From assembly GCA_029834535.1 (NCBI GenBank), contig JAQMWT010000360.1, forward strand, positions 62,001 to 126,000: a stretch of 64,000 bases of DNA, in the 5' to 3' direction. Source of the DNA: Chrysophaeum taylorii (Eukaryota; Sar; Pelagophyceae; Pelagomonadales; Pelagomonadaceae). The notes beneath the pieces were generated by a model, which saw only the letters and a list, made by a program, of their open reading frames with translations, did not search any database and had not been told where the DNA came from. The translations under genes and the position numbers were made by a program. Positions 38,891 through 48,324 of this stretch are shown here, piece after piece (positions within the stretch are counted from its first letter, which is position 1; the number at the start of each line of letters is the position of its first letter).

Positions 38891-40486
38891 ATGATGTTGA
38901 TGGTCTTTAGGATCGTAGCGGTCGGCGGCGTCGTCGTGGGGTCGGTCCTGCTGGAAACACGAGGTCCTTCGAGGAAGTGGCGCGTCGTCGCCGACGACGA
39001 CGCCTCCCCCGGGGAGCTGGAGCTGATGTTCTTCGTCAAGGCGAAGAAGCCTGGGCGCGTGTTCGAGGTGCTGGAGGCAGTGTCCAACCCGAAGAGCGCG
39101 TCGTACGGGCAGCATCTGAGTTTAGAGCAAGTGAACGAGGTGGTCGCTCCCGCCGCTGAGTCTATTCGCGTCGTGCGGGAGTGGGCGGCGGCGTTCGGGG
39201 TAACGCTCGAGGCTTTGACGGCGAACGGCGACGCGCTGGGGGCTACGGTGTCGATTGGCGTCGCCGAGCGGATGCTCGCGTGCAAGTACAGGACGTTTGA
39301 GCACGAGGGGCGGCGCGTGCGGCGCGCGGACAACTACAGCGTCCCCGAAGCGGTGGCCGCGGTCCTGGACATGGTCGCGCCCACGGTCCACCTGCCGGCG
39401 ACGAAAAGATCTGCGAAACGAGGATCGTCGGCCGGGTACGAAAACACGCCGAAAAATCTCCGGGAGCTGTACTCCGTCAACAACGAGACGGGGAAGAACG
39501 CGACGTCGGTGGCGGTCACCGCGTTTCTGGAGGAATATTATTCGCGAACGGACCTCGAGTCGTTCTGGGCCGAGTACTGCGAGGACATCGTGTGCGGCGA
39601 GGGGTTGCCGGTTCTGGTTGGCGACGCGACCGTCGGAAGCCCCGGAGTCGAGTCGATGCTGGACATAGAGACCGTCACGGGGATGGCGGGCGGCGTGCGG
39701 TCGGAATTTTGGGGCTTCTCGGGCAGGTCGAAGGACGACGCCGAGAACGAACCGTTTTTAAAATGGTTGGTGCTGCTCTCCAACACGTCGGACCCGCCGC
39801 CCGTCTTTTCGACCTCGTACGGCGAGGACGAAGACTCGTGGTCCGAGAACGCCGCGGCGCGGCTCAACGTCGAGTTCGCCAAGCAGGGCGTTCGCGGCAT
39901 TTCGTTGCTGTTCGCGTCTGGCGACGAGGGCGCCAACTGCGAGGACGGCGTTCTGGTGCCGGAGACGCCCGCCTCCTCGCCCTACGTCACGGCGGTGGGC
40001 GGCACGGCACCGGTACCCGGCTTTCCGGCTCCGGGGAGCGAGACGGCGATAGGCCTAAGCTCGGGGGGCGTCTCCAATTACTGGAGCCTGCCCTCGTACC
40101 AAACGAATATCACCTACTTCGCCAACCAAACCGGCCGCGTCTACCCCGACGTCGCCGCGCAGGCGACCGACTTCTGCGTGACGCCCTTTGGGTGCGGCGT
40201 CGCTGGGACTTCGTGCGCCTGTCCGACGTTCGCGGGCGTCGTCGCTCTCCTCAACGATCGCCGTCTCCGCGCCAACAAGTCCACCCTCGGCTTTCTCAAC
40301 CCCTTCCTCTACCAAAACCCCGACGCCCTCACCGACATCACCACGGGAACTTCCACAAACGGGTGCGGCGGCGGTGCTCGTTCGACGACGACGGGCTGGG
40401 CCGCCGCGCCGGGATGGGACGCCGTCACGGGTCTCGGGACCCCCGACTTTTCCAGGCTCGCCGTCGCGGTCGACTCCCTCCCCTAA
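38891..40486 (+). CDS. Tripeptidyl-peptidase I-like sedolisin (S53 serine protease)
   Basis: Starts at the first ATG (38891); 531 residues. An N-terminal hydrophobic segment (MMLMVFRIVAVGGVVVGSV) is a signal peptide or anchor. A pro-domain covers about 20-170 (LMFFVKAKKPGRVFEVLEAVSNPKSASYGQHLS, the classic S53 activation-domain text). Catalytic residues: Glu254 and Asp258 in GVESMLDIETV, the oxyanion Asp in FASGDEGAN, and Ser441 in GTSCACPTF, in place of GTSASxPxF. The Ca-binding end is DITTG..GWDAVTGLGTPDF. Several N-x-(S/T) sites fit passage through the ER. Sedolisins of this type remove tripeptides from protein N-termini in acidic vacuoles or lysosomes. It converges with eIF2B-alpha, 24 bases between stops. 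Confidence 0.93.
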   Translation: MMLMVFRIVAVGGVVVGSVLLETRGPSRKWRVVADDDASPGELELMFFVKAKKPGRVFEVLEAVSNPKSASYGQHLSLEQVNEVVAPAAESIRVVREWAAAFGVTLEALTANGDALGATVSIGVAERMLACKYRTFEHEGRRVRRADNYSVPEAVAAVLDMVAPTVHLPATKRSAKRGSSAGYENTPKNLRELYSVNNETGKNATSVAVTAFLEEYYSRTDLESFWAEYCEDIVCGEGLPVLVGDATVGSPGVESMLDIETVTGMAGGVRSEFWGFSGRSKDDAENEPFLKWLVLLSNTSDPPPVFSTSYGEDEDSWSENAAARLNVEFAKQGVRGISLLFASGDEGANCEDGVLVPETPASSPYVTAVGGTAPVPGFPAPGSETAIGLSSGGVSNYWSLPSYQTNITYFANQTGRVYPDVAAQATDFCVTPFGCGVAGTSCACPTFAGVVALLNDRRLRANKSTLGFLNPFLYQNPDALTDITTGTSTNGCGGGARSTTTGWAAAPGWDAVTGLGTPDFSRLAVAVDSLP

Positions 40487-40510
40487 AACAAAAACAAAAC
40501 CCAAAGCCCC

Positions 40511-41368
40511 CTAAGAGTACAATCGGATCAACTCGTCGGAGACGGCCGCGGGCGTGAGCACGCCCAGGTCGGTGAAGAGGAGTTTGATGTAGTGGGGCGG
40601 CGTGTAGTCGCAGGTCGGGGCCGCATCGTCGATGTCGTCGGGGAGGTCCCGCTGGTTGAGGGGGTAGACGCGCGCAAACTTGTAGCTCTCGGCCGCGACG
40701 TAGACGGGCTTCGCGCGCGCGTGCGCGCACGTCGCCACGACGAGGGTCCCGATTTTGTTAATGACGCCACCGTTTTCGACGACACCCTCGGCACCCACCA
40801 GCACGCAGTCGACGCGCTCCATGAAGTAACCAACGGCGCTGTCCGACACGACGCGCGTCGCGATACCCGCGTCCTCAAAATCCGAGGGGAACCCCGTGCT
40901 CTCGGTCACCAAAACCTTAAATTGCTTTGTTTCGTTGGCTCGCAGCAGCAGGGCGATGACCACGCGGGACCGACCGTGCACGAGGACGACGGAGCCATCT
41001 CTCACGAAAGCGTGGCCGAGCGCCGCTATGCGTTCGCGCGAGTCGCGACTCCGACCGAGGAAGGTTTCTCCGCGCTTCAGGAGCTCGGCCTTGCACCTTT
41101 CGAAATCCTCGAACTCGAGGAAGGTCCGCGTCACGTGTCGCAGGAACAACTCGCTCCCGCTCGCGAGCGAGATCCGGGTACGCCCGCGAAGCATCGCCGG
41201 GTCGGCGCGGAGCAACTCCGTGCACGCCGACCGCAGCTCCTCGTCCAAGCCGTGCATCGTCGCGGCCTTGCTGCGCTCGATCACCCCCAGCAACACTTGG
41301 ATCGCCGCCACGGGGATCGCCACGTCGTCGTCGGCGACGAGCTTGGTAAACAAGTCGACGAGGCTCAT
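40511..41368 (-). CDS. Translation initiation factor eIF2B subunit alpha
   Basis: ATG to TAG, 285 residues (human form ~305). Landmarks: VAIPVAAIQVLLGVIERSKAAT, SLASGSELFLRHVTRTFLEFEDF, KAELLKRGETFLGRS, FVRDGSVVLVHGRSRVVIALLL, FKVLVTESTGFPSDFEDAGI, VDCVLVGAEGVVENGGVINKIGT, and a closing CDYTPPHYIKLLFTDLGVLTPAAVSDELI. This is the small regulatory subunit that, with beta and delta, senses phosphorylated eIF2 and controls GDP/GTP exchange. The N-terminal helix is shorter than in animals. A (TTC)n run sits directly upstream of the start codon on the plus strand. Confidence 0.95.
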   Translation of the reverse strand: MSLVDLFTKLVADDDVAIPVAAIQVLLGVIERSKAATMHGLDEELRSACTELLRADPAMLRGRTRISLASGSELFLRHVTRTFLEFEDFERCKAELLKRGETFLGRSRDSRERIAALGHAFVRDGSVVLVHGRSRVVIALLLRANETKQFKVLVTESTGFPSDFEDAGIATRVVSDSAVGYFMERVDCVLVGAEGVVENGGVINKIGTLVVATCAHARAKPVYVAAESYKFARVYPLNQRDLPDDIDDAAPTCDYTPPHYIKLLFTDLGVLTPAAVSDELIRLYS

Positions 41369-41399
41369 TTCTTCTTCTTCTTCTTCTTCTTCTTAACCC

Positions 41400-42250
41400 T
41401 TAGGCTTAGGAGGGAGGAGGTTTTGTTTTTTTGGGACTACAACACGAGGTCTCGACGCGTGCGCGGTGCTCGCCTACGACTGACTGACTGACTGACTGAA
41501 AGCGGTGTCTGGGGGTTCCCATCTGCCTCGGTGATGACGTGGGTGTTGGCCTCAGTCTTGAAGCCATCAGGGTCCGCAGCGGGCTGCCCACGTTGGGTTG
41601 ACTCCATCTTTTAGAAGAAGAAAGAGCCTTGGGCGGGCGGGCGCCTAGTTGGTACGGAAGGGCTCGCCACTAACTTTGGGAGAACCTCGAGGTAGGCCGC
41701 GTTCAAGGACTATCTCATCTTGAGGAATAAAGAACGGCGTGTTGACCATGCCAGCGAGAGAGAGACTCGGTGATGTTCCGGCACGAGTCGCAGACGTCGG
41801 CTTACCCCTCGATCCTCCGCGGCTTCGACTTCCACTGCTTGGAGGGGACGGAGTCGGATCCAGTCGACATCTGCGACTCCGCGGTACGACGACGGTCTCC
41901 GCCAACAACTACGGGTATCCCCGCTCTAATCTGATACAACCCTTCGACGTGGGCTTCTTGGCGACGAGGTCTCGCCTGACCTCCTCGGGCGTATACATAC
42001 TCGCACTCAAAAACTACGCGTTTCGTCCACAGCGCCGCCTCAAAAACGTCTTCGTCTTGACACCCAAGGGGCCGCGCACATCCAGCCCCCAGTTCCATCC
42101 TCGTTCTGGTGCTGCTCGACGAGCACGACTCTTCTTCGGACGCCCGCCCGACATCCCGCTGGCCTGCTGCGCCTCTAAAACCGCCGCCGCCGCCGCCGTC
42201 GTTTTTTTTGTGTTTTGGTGAGTTTCTTACCTACTCTGTGTCACGGCTTG
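41400..42250 (-). other. Region with weak minus-strand coding signal
   Basis: Short protein-like runs occur on the minus strand. From an ATG at 41607 a frame reads MESTQRGQPAADPDGFKTEA and stays open for 56 codons. Another frame near 41.98 kb reads YTPEEVRRDLVAKKPTSKGC. They could be exons of one small gene or remains of one. No family recognised. Tandem GACT repeats lie at 41.479-41.498 kb. Confidence 0.25.
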
Positions 42251-42354
42251 GTCCATAGTCTAACGAGCGAGGGGAAGAGATGACGCGTATGCGGCGACGC
42301 GATGCGATGCGACTGGTTTCTTTTCCTTCTGCCCCGCCATCGTGAACGTTCCTA

Positions 42355-42455
42355 CCGGCCCGCTCGCGGGTGCGAACCTACGTTGGGAGGGCGGATGCCC
42401 TCGCAAGGCGGCGCTCGGGTCAGATAAAAGGCACCGTCTCCATCGCAACCTTGCG
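42355..42455. repeat. Diverged fragment of the SINE-like family
   Basis: Shares GGAGGGCGGATGCCCTCGCA and GGCACCGTC(T/C)TCCATCGCAACC, in the same order and spacing, with the 5' part of the retroposon copies at 24.69 and 26.76 kb. It sits just downstream of the glycosyltransferase stop, next to a (CTTT)n run at 42.466-42.485 kb. Confidence 0.6.
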
Positions 42456-42486
42456 GCTCGCCTTCTTTCTTTCTTTCTTTCTTTGC

Positions 42487-43518
42487 TTAATGGAAGTCGT
42501 CGTCGACGGAGTCGGCTCCCCAGACCTTGAGCGTCGGGACAACCTGGGGATACTGGGGGTGATATGCGCGGACCCACGTACACTTCCAGATGTGGCCTTG
42601 CTCGACGACACCGGGGTCCTTCTCGTAGTCGCGCTGGACCTTGGCGTGGGAAAATGTAGACGCGAGGCTCCACTTGGGTCTGGTAGCGTTGAGGCACCTT
42701 CGGAGCCAGAACAGGTCGCAAAACTTGTGTTGTACGGGAAGGAGACGGTTGTAGACGAAGGGGGTCGCGTTACGCCAGAGGCTGTAGGTCTGGGCCCCGA
42801 ACTCGTTGTGGTAGCCGAGCCACATGATGGGGGCTTTGGACGCCTGGTCTACGAGGACCGACGGCGCGACGCACAACGCGGCGTCATCCTCCAGAAAAAT
42901 GTTTATGTCGCCACCGTACTCGGGCGAGTAGGAGAGCGGCAGAATGTAGTCGACGTACGAGGCCGAACACACGTTTACCTTGTTGCAGGCACGCCTCGGC
43001 CCGAAGGGACTTTCGGCACATTCGTCGAAACCCAATTTTTTGCCGTGGACCAAGTAAACGTCACCGACGGCGCCACCAACCGTGAGTTGTTGGAGGACGT
43101 TCTTCGCCAAGCAGAGCCGCGACGGTAGCGTCAGCACAAAGTACGACACTTTCACGTCGCCGCGCGTCGGGTAAGGCGTCCCGAGCGCGTAACGCGCGAG
43201 AATTCTTTCGCGCGCGACGGATATCCGGGACTCGAGCTGCGCGACGTTCTTGTCGAGCTGCATATCGTAAAGCGCGGCGGGTGGTCGGCACTCCCGCCGC
43301 TCCTTGTCTATCTTGGAAAACAAATACTCGTCAGGTCTTAGGGGGTTGACGGTTTCTTTTGACCGTAGGTCCTCGACCACCCGTGACGGCAGAGTCGCGT
43401 ACGTCGCCCCGCTCGAATTCCAGTAATCTGGGCATTTCGCGTCAAGCACGATGGTGTCGACGATGCTGGGCTCGCCTCCTGCCACGCTGCTCGCCCACAC
43501 CAAGCTCCAGACAAGCAT
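42487..43518 (-). CDS. Secreted or Golgi glycosyltransferase-like protein (GT25-like)
   Basis: Start chosen at the ATG at 43518 rather than the upstream GTG, because it begins a signal peptide or anchor (MLVWSLVWASSVAGG). 343 residues. Centre: VSYFVLTLPSRLCLAKNVLQQL, GDVYLVHGKKLGFDECAES, and NIFLEDDAALCVAPSVLVD. The E-D-D motif after a hydrophobic strand is the metal/nucleotide-sugar site typical of GT25-type transferases. Then a WLGYHNEFGAQTY block. Cys residues and N-x-(S/T) sites fit the secretory pathway. Donor and acceptor sugars cannot be deduced. Probably a type II membrane or soluble lumenal enzyme that modifies glycans. No close family name can be given. Confidence 0.65.
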   Translation of the reverse strand: MLVWSLVWASSVAGGEPSIVDTIVLDAKCPDYWNSSGATYATLPSRVVEDLRSKETVNPLRPDEYLFSKIDKERRECRPPAALYDMQLDKNVAQLESRISVARERILARYALGTPYPTRGDVKVSYFVLTLPSRLCLAKNVLQQLTVGGAVGDVYLVHGKKLGFDECAESPFGPRRACNKVNVCSASYVDYILPLSYSPEYGGDINIFLEDDAALCVAPSVLVDQASKAPIMWLGYHNEFGAQTYSLWRNATPFVYNRLLPVQHKFCDLFWLRRCLNATRPKWSLASTFSHAKVQRDYEKDPGVVEQGHIWKCTWVRAYHPQYPQVVPTLKVWGADSVDDDFH

Positions 43519-44015
43519 GGTCGTCGCGCTATAATTTCCCCCCACTTTTTTCGCGTACCCCGAAATAAATGATGTATCATCTCACAACGATACCAATAAA
43601 CACTGTTTCCTCACCTGGCCGATAGCGCATGTTGTTTACAAAACCGACGACGACATGACGAAAACACACTCCGGAGGGTCCCACGTTCCGGCCCAGTGCA
43701 CGAAATACGCTCGGGTGGACGATGCTCGGCGGGTCTTGAAGGCACGGCACGGCGTCGAAAGAAGAAGGTCTCTGCTATATACAAAAAAAAACACCCGAGA
43801 GGAGGAGGCTTCTTGAAGACTATCTAGTCTCGTTCTACTCGGACAGAACAGCAGCCAAAGCGAAGGGGCACGGTCACTCGTTGTGGGTCCACTGGGGGGC
43901 TGTGGGGGGTCGGAACGACGGCGTGGAGGGGGTGGTCGGGCTATTCGGCGACGTCGCAGTCGTCGTCGCCAGCAGCAGCCGCCGCAGCGGCAGCGAGAGC
44001 ACCGCGCTCCTTTTT
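43519..44015. other. Intergenic stretch
   Basis: About 500 bases between two minus-strand genes. Proline/arginine-rich frames on both strands are GC shadows. Nothing recognised. Confidence 0.4.
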
Positions 44016-44556
44016 TCATTTTCTCTTCGAACAGGCCTGCGCCTTGATGTCGCCGCAAAACTCGCAAATCTTGAGGCCGCTCGCCTCGCAGGCAGTGAGC
44101 GACACCCTCGGGCAGGTCCTCCCCCCAGACAGGTCCTCGCAGACGCAGCCACCGTCGCGACGAGCAAAGGCCTCCGTCAGCGCCGCGTACGCTGCATCTT
44201 TCTCCGCCCGCTTCTGGTTCCGGCGCTCCGCGCGCTGTAGTTTCTCCTGTTCCACAAAATGGCCCGAGCAGTCAGTCACTTGTTCTCTGCGCGCCTCGAG
44301 GACGCCCGACAGACGACAGCTCGACCAAACCGTGGCCGTCGGTGATGCAGATGCGAGAGAGGTCCTTCTTCCGCGACGCCGATGGGGCCTTCAAGATGCC
44401 GGCCTCCTTGGGACTGACCGACTGACTGATTGAGACTGAGCTCGCGCTCAGAACGTGATTCGCGGGAGGTGCTTTTTGGTATCGAGTGGCTTTTCGAGTG
44501 GTTTTTGCTACTGGGTTGCCGTTATTTCTTAGTGTATAGGACTTTTGCTTGCCCAT
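44016..44556 (-). CDS. Small basic/Cys-rich protein, probably two exons
   Basis: The upstream frame starts at an ATG (MGKQKSYTLRNNGNPVAKTT) and runs to ~44.28 kb. The downstream frame has no ATG of its own but reads well: EKLQRAERRNQKRAEKDAAY, a charged helix, then a C-x-C..C..C..CEFCGDIKAQACSKRK cluster. The text between the two contains CTGAC-like branch sequence and GTGGAACAG|GAG, a good 3' splice site. The simplest reading is one gene with a very short intron near 44.26-44.31 kb; the exact donor cannot be fixed. The C-terminal Cys/His pattern may bind zinc. Lysine-rich ends suggest a nuclear or RNA-associated protein. No family recognised. Confidence 0.5.
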
Positions 44557-44811
44557 CCTGCGTTCTTACGTGTTACGTACATACACCCCCCCCATTGCTC
44601 CTATCATCCAACAACGTGTTTCTTTTTGCCCTTCTTCTTTCGGCTGTGATGAGAGGGACACCCCTTACTTGAGGACGACGTCCGTAATTCAATTGACAAC
44701 GACGGCGACGGGTACTGTCCCGGAAATATAATTTTTGACCACGACAGCAGCTTGAAGAAGAAGAAGGTAATGATGATGATGATGATGATCCGTTAGAAAC
44801 TATGACAACTC
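44557..44811. other. Upstream region of the PHD-FkbM gene
   Basis: About 250 bases with C-rich and AT-rich stretches and a (GAT)n run at 44.770-44.789 kb, 23 bases before the start codon. No gene. Confidence 0.4.
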
Positions 44812-46038
44812 ATGACGTCACGTCGGCGCGCGTTGCGCCTCTCCGCCGCCGCCTCTGCTGCCCCGGCCCCGGCCGCCACAGCGGTCGTGACGCCGGGAAA
44901 AAAAAGAAAAGGCGTGGACTTGGCGCTGCGTGCCGACAGGGCGGCGGCGATCGCGGCTGTGAACGCCGTGCATGCCGCCATTATCGCGCAGGAGAACGAT
45001 CGGTGGGAGTTCGAGTGCTCGTGCGGGCTCAAGGGGTCCAACTTTGACGACGACACCGACATGCTGCAGTGTATCGTGTGCTTCAGGTGGGCGCACGAAG
45101 CGTGCGCTCGGAACGGCCTTCGAGCCCCTCGCTATTCGGCCCTCCGCCAGTTCTGCTATTGTTGTTTCCGGTGCGCTCCAGACCGCTACGCTGGCGAGCG
45201 CCCGGTTGTTGTTGACGAGCAAGCCCCGCGGAACCCCCGGCTCGTGCTCGTGTCGAGCACCCGCGATCCCTCGCTCGCCGTGTGGCTGCGCCGCGACCCA
45301 AAGCGCAGGGACCGCCCGGTTTTTAACGAGGTGTGCGAGCGCGTAGACTACGAGAGACCTAAAGTCCATCTCGAGATAGTCCCGGGCGCACCCTGCGTCA
45401 ACTTCGAGATTGTCCCGGGCGAGCTGTGGCTCGACGTCGGCGCGCACGTCGGAACCTTCTCCGCGCTAGCACTTCACGGCGGCGCGCACGTCGTCGCCGT
45501 CGAACCCGATCCCGACAACTTTGAGCTTCTCCAGCGCAACGGCGCGCGCCACGCGTCGCGAGCAGCCAACCCGACCACCTTTCGCCCCGTCTTCGCCGCC
45601 GTCTCCGAAAACGCAGAAGAGACTACCCTCTTCCACCACCCCAAGGGCATTTCCTTCCGACACTCGACCCACGCCTCTCGCAAAATCAAGGGCTGGCCGG
45701 AGATCCAGGTCCCGGCGATCACACTCCAAACCCTCCTCGACTCCCATCCCGGCGTTGTCGGCGTCAAGCTCGACTGCCAGGGCGCCGAGATTGCCGCCGT
45801 CGACTCGATAAGAGACTGGGGCCGCGTATCCAAGCTCGTTCTCGAGTACGACTTCGAGTACGCCCCCTGCCTCGACCACTTCCACGCCTTCATTTCCCGA
45901 CTCAAATCACACTTCTCCCTCGTCCACCACCCCAAACTCAAGTCCGTCGGCACCTTCGTCGGCTTTCCAAACGGCGTCCTCGTCTTCGCCCTCCGCCATC
46001 CTTCTCCTCCTTGTACAAACAACCAACCAACTAACTAA
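44812..46038 (+). CDS. PHD-finger / FkbM-family methyltransferase fusion
   Basis: ATG to TAA, 408 residues. The N-terminus is Ala/Arg-rich with a KKRK patch at ~30-33. Residues ~66-122 form a C4-H-C3 PHD-type zinc finger: C69-x-C71, C87-x2-C90, H95-x2-C98, and a last C-x2-C pair among C115-C121. From ~200 to ~390 is an S-adenosylmethionine methyltransferase of the FkbM type: LWLDVGAHVGTFSALAL (208-220, SAM motif I), VVAVEPDPDNFELLQRN (motif II) and VGVKLDCQGAE, the (I/V)K-(I/L)-D-x-x-G-x-E signature, then LVLEYDFEYA. FkbM enzymes O-methylate small molecules or sugars. PHD fingers read histone tails. Both halves lie in one uninterrupted frame. The target is unknown. Confidence 0.82.
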   Translation: MTSRRRALRLSAAASAAPAPAATAVVTPGKKRKGVDLALRADRAAAIAAVNAVHAAIIAQENDRWEFECSCGLKGSNFDDDTDMLQCIVCFRWAHEACARNGLRAPRYSALRQFCYCCFRCAPDRYAGERPVVVDEQAPRNPRLVLVSSTRDPSLAVWLRRDPKRRDRPVFNEVCERVDYERPKVHLEIVPGAPCVNFEIVPGELWLDVGAHVGTFSALALHGGAHVVAVEPDPDNFELLQRNGARHASRAANPTTFRPVFAAVSENAEETTLFHHPKGISFRHSTHASRKIKGWPEIQVPAITLQTLLDSHPGVVGVKLDCQGAEIAAVDSIRDWGRVSKLVLEYDFEYAPCLDHFHAFISRLKSHFSLVHHPKLKSVGTFVGFPNGVLVFALRHPSPPCTNNQPTN

Positions 46039-46187
46039 ATTCGACTCGAACCTGATCAACCGTGATGGTGGCTTTTACTCTGACTCGCTTTTTTCCAGGG
46101 TCCCTCTGGGTAACGCTCCTTGTCGACGCTCCTTCAAGCTATACAAGCTGGGAGACTCGCCGTTCTGGAAACAACAGTACGAGGACG
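46039..46187. other. 3' flank of the PHD-FkbM gene
   Basis: Short, with no coding signal beyond frames that run into the AAAG microsatellite. Confidence 0.3.
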
Positions 46188-46388
<201 letters not shown>

Positions 46389-46609
46389 AGCCAGTCCGTC
46401 AGTCAGTCAGTCCGGGAGAAACTCGCGAGTTCGAAACACTCACATGGAGACAGCGGCTAGAGCGGAATGTCATCGCTGCCAAGGCCGAAAAGCGCGCGGA
46501 AGTCGAGTGAACTGAATTTAGTATACATTCTAAGATGTGAAGCCGACGCTCACAACAAAGGATCTCGCAAGTTTGGTCAAGGTCGAGAATAATAACCTGG
46601 ACAATGACG

Positions 46610-46690
46610 ACAGACTCTGCAGGGAGTCGAACTACGGCTTGAAGATCTCTGTGCGCCGTCACCTGCTAACCGAGATTCAGACCGAAATGT
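46610..46690 (-). other. tRNA-like sequence, possible SINE head
   Basis: On the minus strand, a B-box-like AGTTCGACTCC (46623-46633; consensus GGTTCGANTCC) lies about 40 bases after an A-box-like GGTTAGCAGGTGA (46659-46671). The arms do not fold into a good cloverleaf, so it is not a functional tRNA. Its orientation would put the (CTTT)n run at 46.19-46.39 kb as the tail of a tRNA-derived element. Confidence 0.3.
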
Positions 46691-47125
46691 ATGCAGTGAG
46701 CGCAATGACCTCTACCACGACCTTCTTTCCAGAAGGGCGCACTTTATTTTTATTCAGTAATGCTTCCCCCGGGTTGTACCTAGGGGCGGACCATCTTTCG
46801 ATACGCCATCCTCTTTCTCGAGTCGCAGATGCTTTTTGGATTCACTCGGACTCCGAGTCTACTTCTGCGATAAGGAGAATAAAAGGCCGTCGTTGAGCTG
46901 GTAGGAGGCAAGGTCATTCGGATCTAGGTTCCGTGCTATGTCCCGCTCTGTTATACATTACATCACTCGCGCCAAAGCAAACACTCTTTCTTATTACAAG
47001 CCATACAATTTGCAGAGATCCCCGCGAGTTCCCCCGTGGGGAACACGCCGTGGCCAGTGATCCACCGGACACGGATGTACTGGGCACCACCGGTACTCTT
47101 CCTCTCACTCTGCGTGGTGATGAAA
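46691..47125. other. Gene-poor stretch
   Basis: No supported gene. A GGAGAATAAAAGGCCG sequence near 46.875 kb resembles the TATA-like block in the ~1-kb repeat units. Confidence 0.35.
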
Positions 47126-47126
47126 A

Positions 47127-47197
<71 letters not shown>

Positions 47198-47218
47198 ATG
47201 AATAAATGAATAAATAAT
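47126..47218. repeat. (AAAT)n microsatellite, about 90 bp
   Basis: Pure AAAT units with GAAT variants at the right end. Confidence 0.95.
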
Positions 47219-47284
47219 ATTTACTGTTGCCAACGAACTACTAATAAGCTCAAGTAGATAGCCGTTAAAAAAGCGATCGTGGTA

Positions 47285-47530
47285 CAAATCAGAGTAGTGA
47301 CTAGCCTGCAGCTACTCTCTATTCTTCTTTCCCCTCGGCCTCTTTGAGCTCCTTACGTCACTCCTTCTTGCCTTGCTCCCTTCTTCCTACCTTTGCCTCT
47401 GAGGGTTTGCGTTCTTGCTTCATCCTTCTTCCCCTCTGCACGCATATCCTTTGTACTCTAGGTGCTTCCTTGTTTCCTTGCGCTAATCCGTTCTGGCTCT
47501 TTGAGCCTGGGAGTTGCCAACCATAATATT
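47285..47530 (+). mobile_element. LINE 3'-end fragment (plus copy 1)
   Basis: T/C-rich 3' UTR (TCTATTCTTCTTTCCCCT.., TTGCGTTCTTGCTTCATCC) ending GGCTCTTTGAGCCTGGGAG then a CATAATATTATT tail. Strongly 5'-truncated. Confidence 0.75.
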
Positions 47531-47910
47531 ATTACCCCAATTCTGGCCCCTCCCGATCTACGTGCTCTGTGCTCATTTGCTGTGCGCTCATTTGCCGTCC
47601 CCTCCGTTCTACGCCTCTCTTGCGCCTCATCCCACCATGCGCTCCTCTGCGCTCCTTTTGCTGTCCCCTCCGTTCTACGCCTCTCTTGCACCTCATCCTA
47701 CCATTTGTCGCTCTTTTTGTCGCTCTCAACACGCCTCTCACTGCGCTACCGCCTCTTCCGGGTTTCTCCCGTCTGCCTTGCCATTTGCATTATGCTCCAT
47801 CGCCTTCCTCTGCGTTTGGTCTTCTCTTCTTTTGTGTTTCTCTTCCTTTGAGCGATAATCCATTCTGGCTCTCTGAGCCTGGGAGTTGCTAACCATAATA
47901 ATCATAATAA
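47531..47910 (+). mobile_element. LINE 3'-end fragment (plus copy 2)
   Basis: Contains an internal ~60-bp duplication of CCGTTCTACGCCTCTCTTGC (near 47.60 and 47.67 kb) and ends GGCTCTCTGAGCCTGGGAG plus CATAATAATCATAAT. Same terminus as the other LINE tails. Confidence 0.7.
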
Positions 47911-48029
47911 TTCTTTCGCAACAATTGTAACAATAAAACAGAAGTTTGAATTATAGGAATACTAGAAGTTTGAATTCCTACTGTACTACTTGTACTCTAT
48001 TTCGGACTTTAATTAGTCGCGCACGTAAT

Positions 48030-48262
48030 TACATTATTATGATTTGCAACTCCCAGGCTCAAAGAGCCAGAATGGATGAGCGCAAGGAAACAAGGAAGCA
48101 CTAAGAATACAAAGCGCGCGGAGGGGAAGACGGATGAAGCAAGAACGCACATTCTCATCAGAGGCAAAGGTAGGAAGAAGGGGGCAGGCAAGAAGGAGTG
48201 ACACAAGGAGCTCAAAGAGGGCGAGGGAAAAGAAGAATAGAGAGTAGCGGCAGGCGTGGTGA
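48030..48262 (-). mobile_element. LINE 3'-end fragment (minus copy)
   Basis: On the minus strand it ends GGCTCTTTGAGCCTGGGAG then an ATAATAATG tail at ~48.03 kb. The 5' truncation is near 48.26 kb. It lies 60 bases beyond the 3' end of the large LINE, in the same direction. Confidence 0.75.
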
Positions 48263-48324
48263 TGAAAATAAAAATATAATTAAATAAACAAAATAAATAA
48301 AATAGACACGAGGAGACGACGTAA

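Noticed and set aside
40592-41491. 299-codon plus-strand frame
   Set aside because: Antisense to eIF2B-alpha, which is certain; ends in a TTC-repeat-coded Phe run.
46610-46690. Functional tRNA gene
   Set aside because: The acceptor and T arms do not pair; only box-like motifs remain.
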